Shown piece after piece: positions 52,684 through 60,211 of a stretch of 64,000 bases of DNA (position 1 is its first letter; every line of letters starts with the position of its first letter). The notes under the pieces were generated by a model. It had not been told where the DNA came from. It made no database searches and saw only the letters and a program-made list of their open reading frames with translations. This stretch comes from Asticcacaulis sp. AC466 (GTDB lineage Bacteria > Pseudomonadota > Alphaproteobacteria > Caulobacterales > Caulobacteraceae). The DNA is taken from positions 682,001 to 746,000 of the forward strand of contig NZ_AWGE01000001.1 of NCBI RefSeq assembly GCF_000495815.1, read 5' to 3'. Both the position numbers and the translations under genes were made by a program.

Positions 52684-53418
52684 TTAGAACGGGGAATATT
52701 TTTCCATAAGGGCCTGCGCGGCGGGCGGACCCTGCATGTTGGTGATGTCGCCGCGACCACCGTAAGAGATGCGCGCTTCGGCCAGTTGCGTATGACGGAT
52801 GGTATTGGTCGACGAAATGTCTTCCGGACGGGCAATGCCGGCTACGGTCAGAACCCGCACTTCGCGGTTGGTACGCACTTCCTGTGTCCCCTGGATGACC
52901 AGATTGCCGTTCGGCAGCACGCCGGTGACCGTTGCGGCGATGGTGACGGAAATTTTTTCCGCCCGTTTCACGGTGCCGGCGCCGTTCGACGTCGAAGACG
53001 ACGAATCGGCCAGCGCCTTGGCAGGATTGTAGGCATTGGGGAGAATTTTGCCGAGTGACGATTCTATACCCAGAATGGTCGGGGTGGCGGCGTTGAAGTT
53101 GTTCGTGCGTGAACGGTCCGTTGTATTACTGGTTTGGGCCGAATCGTCGATCTCGACCTGTACGGTCAGGATATCGCCGACACCGCGGGCGCGCTGATCG
53201 TTGAAAAAGGTTCGCGCGCCGACACGCCATAGTGAGTTCGACGATGCGGGCGCGTTGTTTTGCTGAGGATAAATCACGGGCTGCTGTTGCGGAACCAGCG
53301 CCGCCGGATAGGACATGGCGCTCAGTTGCGGTCCGGCGACGGTGTCGTGGATCGATCCGCAACCGGACAAGGCGGTCAGGGCAGCGAGAGCAGCGGTGGC
53401 GAGAACAATCTGTTTCAT
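52684..53418 (-). CDS. flgH: Flagellar L-ring lipoprotein FlgH
   Basis: The outer-membrane L-ring subunit of the flagellar basal body. The 244 residues start with a lipoprotein signal peptide ending LSGC (Cys20). The mature part has LWRVGARTFFNDQRARGVGDILTVQVEI, then the ANLVIQGTQEVRTNREVRVLTVAGIARPEDIS-type block, ending with the short YGGRGDITNMQGP segment typical of FlgH. It is the last gene of the flgF-flgG-flgA-flgH operon, downstream of flgA by 51 bases. Confidence 0.95.
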   Translation of the reverse strand: MKQIVLATAALAALTALSGCGSIHDTVAGPQLSAMSYPAALVPQQQPVIYPQQNNAPASSNSLWRVGARTFFNDQRARGVGDILTVQVEIDDSAQTSNTTDRSRTNNFNAATPTILGIESSLGKILPNAYNPAKALADSSSSTSNGAGTVKRAEKISVTIAATVTGVLPNGNLVIQGTQEVRTNREVRVLTVAGIARPEDISSTNTIRHTQLAEARISYGGRGDITNMQGPPAAQALMEKYSPF

Positions 53419-53469
53419 GACGGGACCTTAAGTACTGACTTTGGCTTCAACGCCCTGTTGGAAAAGGGC

Positions 53470-54105
53470 TTAACGCGAAGAAACCAGGGTTTGACTGCGA
53501 ATCTGTAGGGCGGCCTGGCCAGCGACCGCCGTGCCGGGACCGGTAATCACTGCATCGATAAGCTTCTTGGACGTGGGGTTCATGATCTGGACCGCATCGC
53601 CAATGCCGGCATCTTTTTGCACCTGGCCAGACAGGGTCAGGCTGAGTCCGTTTTGCGTCCAGGTGACGGCGACCATTTCGGAACGCCTGACAACGATCGG
53701 GCCGGCCGGACCGGCGACGGGGGCCTGAACGCCCCAGCCCGCGTAGTTTTGCGCGCCCGTAATGGCCGTGCGTTGCGGCGTGGGCGTGGAGGATGTTTCG
53801 GGGCCGGCAGCGACGATGATTCTGCGCAGACCGCGGGGATTGTCCCAGACCACGCCGTTGCGCGCAGCGATCTGCTGCACGACGGCGGCGTCAAGTACGG
53901 CCGTGGCATCCTGGCGGTAGCCGAGCACGACACCGGACGCCGCACCGGCATTTTCGAACACATCCCCCAATGTGATGCGGCCATCGCCGTCGGTGACGCT
54001 GGACTTGAGCACCAGATATTGCGGTGCGGTCTGGGCAGCTGCGGTCTGGACGTGTCCAGCTAAGGGGGCGAACAGCAAGGTGGCGAAGAGCAATACGCGT
54101 TTCAT
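53470..54105 (-). CDS. flgA: Flagellar P-ring assembly chaperone FlgA
   Basis: A periplasmic protein that helps P-ring (FlgI) assembly. The 211 residues have a signal peptide (about 1-24). The C-terminal SAF-like domain is seen in VRRSEMVAVTWTQNGLSLTLSGQVQKDAGIGDAVQIMNPTSKKLIDAVITGPGTA, which is typical. It starts at ATG 54105, three bases after the flgG stop, and is followed by flgH after 51 bases. P-ring gene flgI is not in the window. Confidence 0.92.
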   Translation of the reverse strand: MKRVLLFATLLFAPLAGHVQTAAAQTAPQYLVLKSSVTDGDGRITLGDVFENAGAASGVVLGYRQDATAVLDAAVVQQIAARNGVVWDNPRGLRRIIVAAGPETSSTPTPQRTAITGAQNYAGWGVQAPVAGPAGPIVVRRSEMVAVTWTQNGLSLTLSGQVQKDAGIGDAVQIMNPTSKKLIDAVITGPGTAVAGQAALQIRSQTLVSSR

Positions 54106-54108
54106 GAC

Positions 54109-54903
54109 TTAGCCTCTGGCCAGTTGGCTGGTGGTTTGCAGCATTTCGTCAGCGGTGGTTATGACCTTGGAGTTCATCTCGTAGGCGCGCTGAGCCACGA
54201 TCAGCGCGGTGATTTCCGAGACCGCGTCGACGTTCGACGATTCGGTGTAGTTCTGAAGGATCGTGCCAAAGCCGACATCGCCGGGCGTAGACACATTGGG
54301 GGCGCCCGATGCGCCTGACTGCATGAACAGATTGTCGCCCTGAGCGTCGAGGCCGGCTTCGTTATAGAAGGTGGCCAACTGGAGCTGGCCCACCACCACA
54401 GGCGGGGCCGATGAGCCGAGCGTCGTCACCTGGACCTGGCCGGTCTTGGAGATGGTGACGTTGGTCGAGCCCTGCGGTATATTGATGTTGGGCTGGACCA
54501 GATAGCCTTCGGTGGTGACCAGTCGGCCCTGGTCATCGACCTCGAAATTGCCGGCGCGGGTATAGGCGGTTTCGCCGGATGGCAATAAGACCTGGAAATA
54601 GCCCTTGCCCTGGATTGTCATGTCGTAAGGGTTGCCGGTCAAGGTTGGCGTGCCCTGTTCCATGATGCGATAAACCGCCGCGGTGCGCACACCCGAACCG
54701 ATCTGAATACCCGTTGGGACGACCGTGCCAGACGCTGAGGACTGGGACCCCATCCGCTCGATGTTCTGATAGAGCAGGTCTTGGAATTCGGCACGCTGCT
54801 TCTTGAAGCCGACGGTATTCATGTTGGCGATGTTGTTGGAGATGACTTCAACGTTCATCTGCTGGGCGGCCATGCCCGTTGTAGCGGTTCTTAATGCACG
54901 CAT
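54109..54903 (-). CDS. flgG: Flagellar distal rod protein FlgG
   Basis: The distal rod subunit. The 264 residues begin MRALRTATTGMAAQQMNVEVISNNIANMNTVGFKKQRAEF, with the conserved N-terminal rod helix and NNIANMNT motif. The C terminus has the matching helix ending SSNVDAVSEITALIVAQRAYEMNSKVITTADEM. Length and gene order (after flgF, before flgA) support FlgG. ATG 54903 lies 20 bases after the flgF stop. Confidence 0.96.
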   Translation of the reverse strand: MRALRTATTGMAAQQMNVEVISNNIANMNTVGFKKQRAEFQDLLYQNIERMGSQSSASGTVVPTGIQIGSGVRTAAVYRIMEQGTPTLTGNPYDMTIQGKGYFQVLLPSGETAYTRAGNFEVDDQGRLVTTEGYLVQPNINIPQGSTNVTISKTGQVQVTTLGSSAPPVVVGQLQLATFYNEAGLDAQGDNLFMQSGASGAPNVSTPGDVGFGTILQNYTESSNVDAVSEITALIVAQRAYEMNSKVITTADEMLQTTSQLARG

Positions 54904-54923
54904 TTTTGACTAAATTCCTTACC

Positions 54924-55673
54924 TTAAGCCACGCGGCCGAGGCGCTCTACGGCGCTTCGGTTCAATTGGCTGTTCTGGTCGATAATGGCGGAGAGCGTGG
55001 AATAGGCACGGTTGATGCGCACCAGATTGGTGATTTCAACCATCGGATTGACGTTGGACGATTCAAGGAACCCTTGCTGAATGCGCGCATCGACGGCAGG
55101 GATGGCGGCAGCATTGCTGGTCAGGCTGAAGGTGCCGTCGCCGTTTTTTTGCAGATCGCTCATATTGGCGATGCTGACCACATTAAGTTTGCCGACGCGT
55201 TCGGTTTGGCCTTGTGACATCTGAGAAATGATGCCGTCCGCCGAAATGGTCGGCTCACCTTTCTTTGGGTCGAGCACGATCGGACCGCCGTCGCCCTGGA
55301 CGACATAGCCCTGCTGCGTCATCAAGGTGCCGTCGGCCCCCAGCGTAAAGGCGCCGTTACGCGTATAGGCCTCGCCCTTAGGTGTGTTGACGACGAAGAA
55401 GGTGCCGTCACCGTTAAGCGCAACATCGTAGGGTGCGCCTGTCTGATTGAGCGTGCCTTGCGTGAAATTACGCCCAACGCCGTTGTCATAGGCAAAATTG
55501 GCCGGTGTACGAATCGGCATATTGACGGCCGGCGCGCCCGGTTCGGCATTAACCAGCAGTTCCTCGAACTTGTAGCCCGTCGTATTCATGTTGGCGAGGT
55601 TGTTGGCGCTGATATCCAGCTCTCTTTGCAGGGTGATCTGACGCGACAAGGCGACGTAATTGGTATTTTCCAT
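54924..55673 (-). CDS. flgF: Flagellar proximal rod protein FlgF
   Basis: A proximal rod subunit; 249 residues, starting MENTNYVALSRQITLQRELDISANNLANMNTTGYK with the rod-family NNLANMNT motif, and ending with the paired C-terminal helix (SSNVNPMVEITNLVRINRAYSTLSAIIDQNSQLN). It is shorter than FlgG in the usual way. It is the first gene of the minus-strand operon, with a sigma-54 promoter 70 bases upstream. Confidence 0.95.
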   Translation of the reverse strand: MENTNYVALSRQITLQRELDISANNLANMNTTGYKFEELLVNAEPGAPAVNMPIRTPANFAYDNGVGRNFTQGTLNQTGAPYDVALNGDGTFFVVNTPKGEAYTRNGAFTLGADGTLMTQQGYVVQGDGGPIVLDPKKGEPTISADGIISQMSQGQTERVGKLNVVSIANMSDLQKNGDGTFSLTSNAAAIPAVDARIQQGFLESSNVNPMVEITNLVRINRAYSTLSAIIDQNSQLNRSAVERLGRVA

Positions 55674-55742
55674 GTCCGCATGTCCTGCAAGAGGGTTGAT
55701 CCGCGGTCACCGCGTCATTGCGTTAACCATGTTTTCGAACGT

Positions 55743-55757
55743 GCAAGCGCCGTGCCA
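55743..55757 (-). promoter_or_regulatory. Sigma-54 promoter of the flgF operon
   Basis: On the minus strand TGGCAC-N5-TTGC, the exact sigma-54 -24/-12 consensus, 70 bases before the flgF ATG. This fits class III flagellar genes of Caulobacter. Confidence 0.8.
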
Positions 55758-55833
55758 GAGGTTGATGATTTCGATAAATGATTGAAATTAAAAGAATTGT
55801 GCAGTTTTGAGCTAAAAACGGGCTGCGCGATAC

Positions 55834-55848
55834 CGGCAAAAAATGCCG
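55834..55848. promoter_or_regulatory. FlbD-type enhancer-like palindrome
   Basis: CGGCA (55834-55838) and TGCCG (55844-55848) form a perfect inverted repeat around AAAAA, about 77 bases upstream of the sigma-54 promoter. It resembles the ftr elements bound by FlbD. Confidence 0.45.
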
Positions 55849-55920
55849 CCCTGACCGGCCTTAACAAGCAATCGTTAACCATGTTTGAGCATAGTGGCGT
55901 TAATGCCTTACGTCAGGCGG

Positions 55921-55935
55921 TTAGGGTTTGTTTAA
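55921..55935 (+). promoter_or_regulatory. CtrA-like box upstream of fliL (one mismatch)
   Basis: TTAG-N7-TTAA at 55921-55935, about 60 bases before the fliL start. CtrA drives class II flagellar operons such as fliL in Caulobacter. Confidence 0.45.
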
Positions 55936-55993
55936 GAGTTGGGCCTAAACTCCAGGTATCCGGCTTCACGTTTGTTTTTAGCGGGTGGGCATT

Positions 55994-56659
55994 TTGGCCA
56001 AGAAAGAAAAGAAACCTAAGGACGCGGAAGCGCCTCCGGTTGACGGTGCCGAGGGCGGCGAAGGCGACGCCCCGGCGAAAAAGAAATTTCCCTTGCTGAT
56101 CGTTATCATCGCTGCAGCTGTGCTGCTGCTGGGCGGGGGCGGTGCTGCGGCCTATTTCCTGTTCCTCAAACCGAAGCCGCCTGTCGAGGCAGGCAAGGAC
56201 GGCGCGCACGGCGATGCCAAGAAGGAAGAGAAAGGCGGCCACGGCGAAAAGAAGGACGCCAAGAAGGACAAGAAGAAGGAAGGCGGCGAACATGGCGGCG
56301 GTGCGGAAAAGGTCGATCCCGCGACGCAGCCGGTCATCACCGAAGGGCCCAATGGCACGACCTATTTCGCCATGCCGACGACGGTCGCCAATATTCAGTC
56401 GCCGGACGGCCGCGCCTCCTACCTCAAGCTCAAAATGACCTTCGAATGTGCTGACCAGGACACGGTAGACGCCCTCAATGAAAACATGCCCCGCATAAAT
56501 GACGTGCTCCAGGGCTTCATTCGTGAACTGCGCCCCGACGACCTGAGCGGCTCGGAAGGCAATTACCAGCTGCGCCTGGAAATCCTTCGTCGCATCAATC
56601 TGGTATTGGCGCCGCACAAGGTCAATGCCGTTCTAATCACCGAGATGCTGGTAACCTGA
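55994..56659 (+). CDS. fliL: Flagellar basal body-associated protein FliL
   Basis: A stator-associated membrane protein. The 221 residues have a charged cytoplasmic N terminus (MAKKEKKPKD), one transmembrane helix (about 34-53), a Lys/Gly/His-rich low-complexity linker of about 55 residues, and a periplasmic domain with the C-terminal FLRELRPDDLSGSEGNYQLRLEILRRINLVL pattern. TTG 55994 gives the usual MAKK start; GTG 55985 is the alternative. It begins the operon, with fliM one base after its stop. Confidence 0.93.
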   Translation: MAKKEKKPKDAEAPPVDGAEGGEGDAPAKKKFPLLIVIIAAAVLLLGGGGAAAYFLFLKPKPPVEAGKDGAHGDAKKEEKGGHGEKKDAKKDKKKEGGEHGGGAEKVDPATQPVITEGPNGTTYFAMPTTVANIQSPDGRASYLKLKMTFECADQDTVDALNENMPRINDVLQGFIRELRPDDLSGSEGNYQLRLEILRRINLVLAPHKVNAVLITEMLVT

Positions 56660-56660
56660 C

Positions 56661-57842
56661 ATGGCCGCGGATGAAGTAGATCAGGAAGCCATGATGGCGG
56701 CTTGGGAGGCGGAACTCGCCGCCGAAGCCGATGCGGCCACCGGTGGTGGTGGTGGTGGCGGTGGCGGGGACGGCGGAGATCTGGCGGCCGAGTGGGAAGC
56801 CATGGTCGGCGGTGGCGGGGGAATGGGCGAGCGTTTCAATATGCCCGCCGGCGCCGAACGCATCCTCAATCAGGATGAAATCGACAGCCTGCTCGGCTTC
56901 GACCTGTCGGAAGACGATTACAATGAACGTTCGGGCATCCGGGCGATCATCAATTCGGCGATGGTGTCCTACGAACGCCTGCCAATGCTGGAAATCGTCT
57001 TCGACCGTCTGGTTCGCCTGATGACGACGTCCTTGCGTAACTTCACCTCAGACAACGTCGAAGTGTCGCTCGACAATATTTCATCGATCCGGTTCGGCGA
57101 TTACCTAAACTCCATCCCTCTGCCTGCTATCCTGGCCGTGTTTCGCGCCGAAGAATTGGACAATTACGGCCTGCTCACGGTCGATTCCAACCTGATCTAT
57201 TCTATCGTCGATGTGCTCCTGGGCGGGCGTCGTGGTACGGCGGCGCTGCGTATCGAAGGCCGTCCCTATACCACCATCGAACGCGTTCTGGTCCAGCGCA
57301 TGGTCGAGGTCATCCTGAACGATGCCCGTGCCGCCTTCGAACCCCTGACACCCGTCAACTTCAATCTGGATCGCCTGGAAACCAATCCGCGCTTCGCCGC
57401 CATCGCGCGGCCGGCCAATGCCGCCATCCTGGTCAAGCTGCGCATCGACATGGAAGATCGCGGCGGGCGCGTCGAGCTTCTGCTGCCCTATGCCACGCTG
57501 GAACCGATCCGCAAGATGCTGCTCCAGCAGTTCATGGGGGAAAAGTTCGGCCGCGACAATATCTGGGAAAGCCATTTGGCGACCGAATTGTGGACGACCC
57601 AGATGGAAGTGCGCGCCGTTCTGGATGAACAGCAGATTCCCTTGTCCAAAGTGTTGAATTTACAGGTCGGACAAACCATCATGCTCAACGCCAATGGCGA
57701 TTCTCCGGTGCAGTTGAAATGCGGCAATATCCCGCTGACCATCGGCCGCATGGGGCGCAAGGGACATTCGATCGCGGTGCGCGTCGACAGCCCGCTGGCG
57801 GCGTCAACAAAACGGCGCCTGACGCAGTTGCCGAAGAAGTAG
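56661..57842 (+). CDS. fliM: Flagellar motor switch protein FliM with extended N terminus
   Basis: The C-ring switch protein that binds CheY-P. Residues about 70-393 are canonical: the CheY-binding ILNQDEIDSLLGF motif (70-80), the middle CheC-like domain with SMVSYERLPMLEIVFDRLVRLMTTSLRN, and the C-terminal SpoA domain (LSKVLNLQVGQTIMLNANGDSPVQLKCGNIPL). The first 68 residues are unusual: two WEAE/WEAM segments (residues 15 and 45) flank a nine-Gly run (28-36). Family members usually begin close to the CheY motif. ATG 56661 follows fliL directly. Confidence 0.94.
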   Translation: MAADEVDQEAMMAAWEAELAAEADAATGGGGGGGGGDGGDLAAEWEAMVGGGGGMGERFNMPAGAERILNQDEIDSLLGFDLSEDDYNERSGIRAIINSAMVSYERLPMLEIVFDRLVRLMTTSLRNFTSDNVEVSLDNISSIRFGDYLNSIPLPAILAVFRAEELDNYGLLTVDSNLIYSIVDVLLGGRRGTAALRIEGRPYTTIERVLVQRMVEVILNDARAAFEPLTPVNFNLDRLETNPRFAAIARPANAAILVKLRIDMEDRGGRVELLLPYATLEPIRKMLLQQFMGEKFGRDNIWESHLATELWTTQMEVRAVLDEQQIPLSKVLNLQVGQTIMLNANGDSPVQLKCGNIPLTIGRMGRKGHSIAVRVDSPLAASTKRRLTQLPKK

Positions 57843-57850
57843 GGCGGGGT

Positions 57851-58561
57851 ATGGACGTAAACCTGGTTATGAACGGTATCCTGATGGTGCTTCTGGTCAC
57901 CGTCCTGTGGTATGGCGTGGGGCTTAACAAGCGCCTCAAGGCCCTGCGCGCCGCTCATGAAGGGTTTGCCAAGGCGGTTGGCGAACTGGACGACGCTGCG
58001 ATCCGGGCACACACTGCGCTTAAGGAACTGCGGGCCAATGCCGACGATTCGCAGGAGCTGCTGCACGGCCGTATTCTGGCCGCCCGCGATGTCCTGCAAA
58101 AGCTCGACCTTCAGGTGACGCGCGCCGAACGGGTGCAAAAGGACATCGACAAGGGCCTGGCCAGTTTCGAAACCCTGCGCGCTCAGCCGGCCCCGCGAAC
58201 AGACGCACGGCCAGAATCGCGCCCCGAAACGACACGCCCCGAAGTTATCCGGCCCGCCCACTACGAACCGACGCGTGAAGCGGCGCCGGCACGGCATCCG
58301 TTCCTCAACGACATGGTTCGGCCGCGGGAAAGCCGACCCAAGGACGTTCCCCTCAATCAGACGCCCTATGCGCGAAAAGGGCGGAGCCTGTTGCCCGATA
58401 TTCCGCCGCAAGATGACAGCGAAATGGTCGATGCCGTCCAGATGTCGGAACTGGTTGTCGCCAATCTCAACGAAATGATTCGCACGCTCAACCTGCCGAC
58501 ACGGCAGGTTATGTCCGTTGAGGACGATCTGTTCGGCGGCAATGCGCCAAAGAACCGATAA
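57851..58561 (+). CDS. DUF6468-like bitopic flagellar protein, PflI-like
   Basis: A 236-residue protein with one N-terminal membrane helix (about 5-25), a coiled coil (about 26-105), a Pro/Arg-rich stretch (about 110-165) and a conserved C-terminal SEMVDAVQMSELVVANLNEMIRTLNLP motif. Its position directly after fliM and its layout match the Caulobacter protein PflI, which positions the flagellum; the identification rests on memory of layout and neighbourhood. ATG 57851 lies eight bases after the fliM stop. Confidence 0.75.
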   Translation: MDVNLVMNGILMVLLVTVLWYGVGLNKRLKALRAAHEGFAKAVGELDDAAIRAHTALKELRANADDSQELLHGRILAARDVLQKLDLQVTRAERVQKDIDKGLASFETLRAQPAPRTDARPESRPETTRPEVIRPAHYEPTREAAPARHPFLNDMVRPRESRPKDVPLNQTPYARKGRSLLPDIPPQDDSEMVDAVQMSELVVANLNEMIRTLNLPTRQVMSVEDDLFGGNAPKNR

Positions 58562-58633
58562 GACGTGAAATAAATAATCCGTCGCCATATCCTGAACCGG
58601 AGATGGCCGTGGCTTTTGTGAAAGAGTTTTTGA

Positions 58634-59539
58634 ATGGCCTTGCCTCGACTTTTGCCGCTTGTCGCCGTCGCCGTGACCGGTGTTTTGGCTCTGAAGGTGA
58701 TCACCAGCCTCGACGTCATGCCGGATCTGTTCCACCAGAATGAGGCCGTCGCCGCGGAAAAGAAGGCCGCGCCTGAAAAGCCGGCAAAAAAGGCCAAGGC
58801 GGGTGCTGCGGGTGAGGTGACCAAGTCGGATGATCCCACGCAAAGCTACGGCGTCGATCCTACCGTGATGGCGGCCGACGCCGCGTCGCAGGCCAAGGAT
58901 GCGGCCGCTACGGCGCCGGCCGCGCCGATATGCGCCACCAGCGTCGAACAGTTGGCGCAACAGGCTGGCATGTCGCCGAGCGAACTGACCATTCTGCAAA
59001 GCCTGCGGACGCGCAGCGCGCAACTCGATCAGCGCGAACAACAACTGAATTCGCGCGGCCAACTCGTCCAGGCCGCCGATTCCAAGCTGGACGCGCGCAT
59101 CGCCCAGCTGTCCGACCTGAAAAATCAAATTCAGGCCCTCCTGGACCAGGCGACAAAGGTCTCGGATGACGACACCAATCGTCTGGTTGCCGTCTATTCG
59201 GCCATGAAGCCCAAGGATGCGGCCGCGGTCCTTACGACCATGAGCGATGAGGTTCGCCTGCCGATCGCCGCGAAAATGAAGGACCGCGCTCTGGCCGCCG
59301 TCCTGGGCGCTATGACGCCAGATGCGGCCCGCGACCTTACTGAAAAGTTGGCCAAGCGCATGCAGCGCGCCGACGGTTTGCAGCAGCAGTTGAATAAGGC
59401 CACGGCCGGTGGTCCGTCCGCTGCCGGAGCGCCGCCGACCACTGCGAACGCCAATGCCAATGCTAAGGCACCTGCCAAGCCGGGCGCCGCTACGCCCGCC
59501 GCTAAACCCGCTCAGCCCCCGGTTCCGGCGAAGAAGTAG
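58634..59539 (+). CDS. MotE-like flagellar protein with MgtE N-like domain
   Basis: A 301-residue protein with an N-terminal membrane helix (about 5-22), an Ala/Lys-rich linker, a coiled coil (about 125-180), a MgtE_N-type helical domain (VYSAMKPKDAAAVLTTMSDEVRLPIAAKMKDRALAAVLGAMTP, about 195-245), and an Ala/Pro-rich tail. MotE-type proteins of alphaproteobacteria stabilise the periplasmic motility protein MotC. It is 72 bases after the PflI-like gene on the same strand, so it is probably part of the fliL operon. Confidence 0.8.
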   Translation: MALPRLLPLVAVAVTGVLALKVITSLDVMPDLFHQNEAVAAEKKAAPEKPAKKAKAGAAGEVTKSDDPTQSYGVDPTVMAADAASQAKDAAATAPAAPICATSVEQLAQQAGMSPSELTILQSLRTRSAQLDQREQQLNSRGQLVQAADSKLDARIAQLSDLKNQIQALLDQATKVSDDDTNRLVAVYSAMKPKDAAAVLTTMSDEVRLPIAAKMKDRALAAVLGAMTPDAARDLTEKLAKRMQRADGLQQQLNKATAGGPSAAGAPPTTANANANAKAPAKPGAATPAAKPAQPPVPAKK

Positions 59540-59646
59540 GCCTCGCCGCCTGTGGAAAAAATGATCGATGCGGCGACGGAAGCGATGGCCTGACAACGTA
59601 CAAGTGAAGGAACAGCTGGGTCGGCACACAGAGAGACAGGCAACAC

Positions 59647-60099
59647 ATGTCACGCATTTCTCGTTTTTCTTCCGCGCTCATTGCGGGCGTTTTCGCCCTT
59701 ACGGCCATCGCCGCCCACGCCCAAACCGGAGAGGGGCGCGGCGGTCGTGGTGGTATGCTGGAGCGCTATGACACTGACAAAGACGGCAAGGTCAGTCTGG
59801 CTGAGTACGAAGCCGGCCGGCAAAACCAGTTCCGCCGTATCGATACCGATGGCAATGGGGCGCTTTCCTTCGCCGAAATCGACGCAGCGGGTGCCGAAGC
59901 GGCTCAGCGCGGAGGCGGCATGGCGCAGATGATGCAGCAGCGTCTGGCGGCACTGAAGGCAGCCGATACAAATGGCGACAGCAGCGTTTCGGCTGCGGAA
60001 TACAAGGCCTATGTCGATGCGGCCTTCAAGGCGCTGGACAAGAATAATGACGGCTTCGTTACGGCAGATGAATTCCAGGCGGCAATGCCAGGACGCTAA
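59647..60099 (+). CDS. Secreted EF-hand calcium-binding protein
   Basis: A 150-residue protein with a signal peptide (about 1-25, AHAQ) and four EF-hand loops at about 42-53, 66-77, 107-118 and 131-142. Loops one, two and four keep the full Asp/Asn coordination pattern with a Glu at position 12; loop three (DTNGDSSVSAAE) has Ser where Gly is usual but keeps its ligands. It is probably periplasmic. It lies between the MotE-like gene and the TPR gene, downstream of a 107-base gap, so it may have its own promoter. Confidence 0.9.
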   Translation: MSRISRFSSALIAGVFALTAIAAHAQTGEGRGGRGGMLERYDTDKDGKVSLAEYEAGRQNQFRRIDTDGNGALSFAEIDAAGAEAAQRGGGMAQMMQQRLAALKAADTNGDSSVSAAEYKAYVDAAFKALDKNNDGFVTADEFQAAMPGR

Positions 60100-60113
60100 A
60101 GCGCGGCTTCGGC

Positions 60114-60144
60114 GCGAAGTGAGCTACTGCTTTGCTCATTTCGC
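60114..60144. repeat. Hairpin after the EF-hand gene
   Basis: GCGAAGTGAGC (60114-60124) pairs with GCTCATTTCGC (60134-60144), one G-T pair, loop of nine, no T run. Three GTTAA-type motifs follow (60171-60206), including TTAA-N6-TTAA at 60172-60185. Confidence 0.5.
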
Positions 60145-60211
60145 TTCGATCCGGCATAATCTGGTTTCGCGTTAACTGTGGTTAAACTCCGTTCAGGCAA
60201 GTTAACGCTTG

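Larger units (their letters stand above)
55674..55993. promoter_or_regulatory. Divergent flgF/fliL regulatory region
   Basis: This 320-base region has no gene. It contains a sigma-54 promoter for flgF (55743-55757), an FlbD-like palindrome (55834-55848), a CtrA-like box for fliL (55921-55935), and a direct repeat CGTTAACCATGTTT at 55721 and 55873. It separates the two flagellar operons. Confidence 0.7.

Noticed and set aside
57488-59653. A 721-residue open frame on the minus strand opposite fliM, the PflI-like gene and the MotE-like gene
   Set aside because: It is antisense to three well-supported flagellar genes; its translation is Arg/Gly/His-rich without a domain, as expected for a shadow in high-GC DNA.
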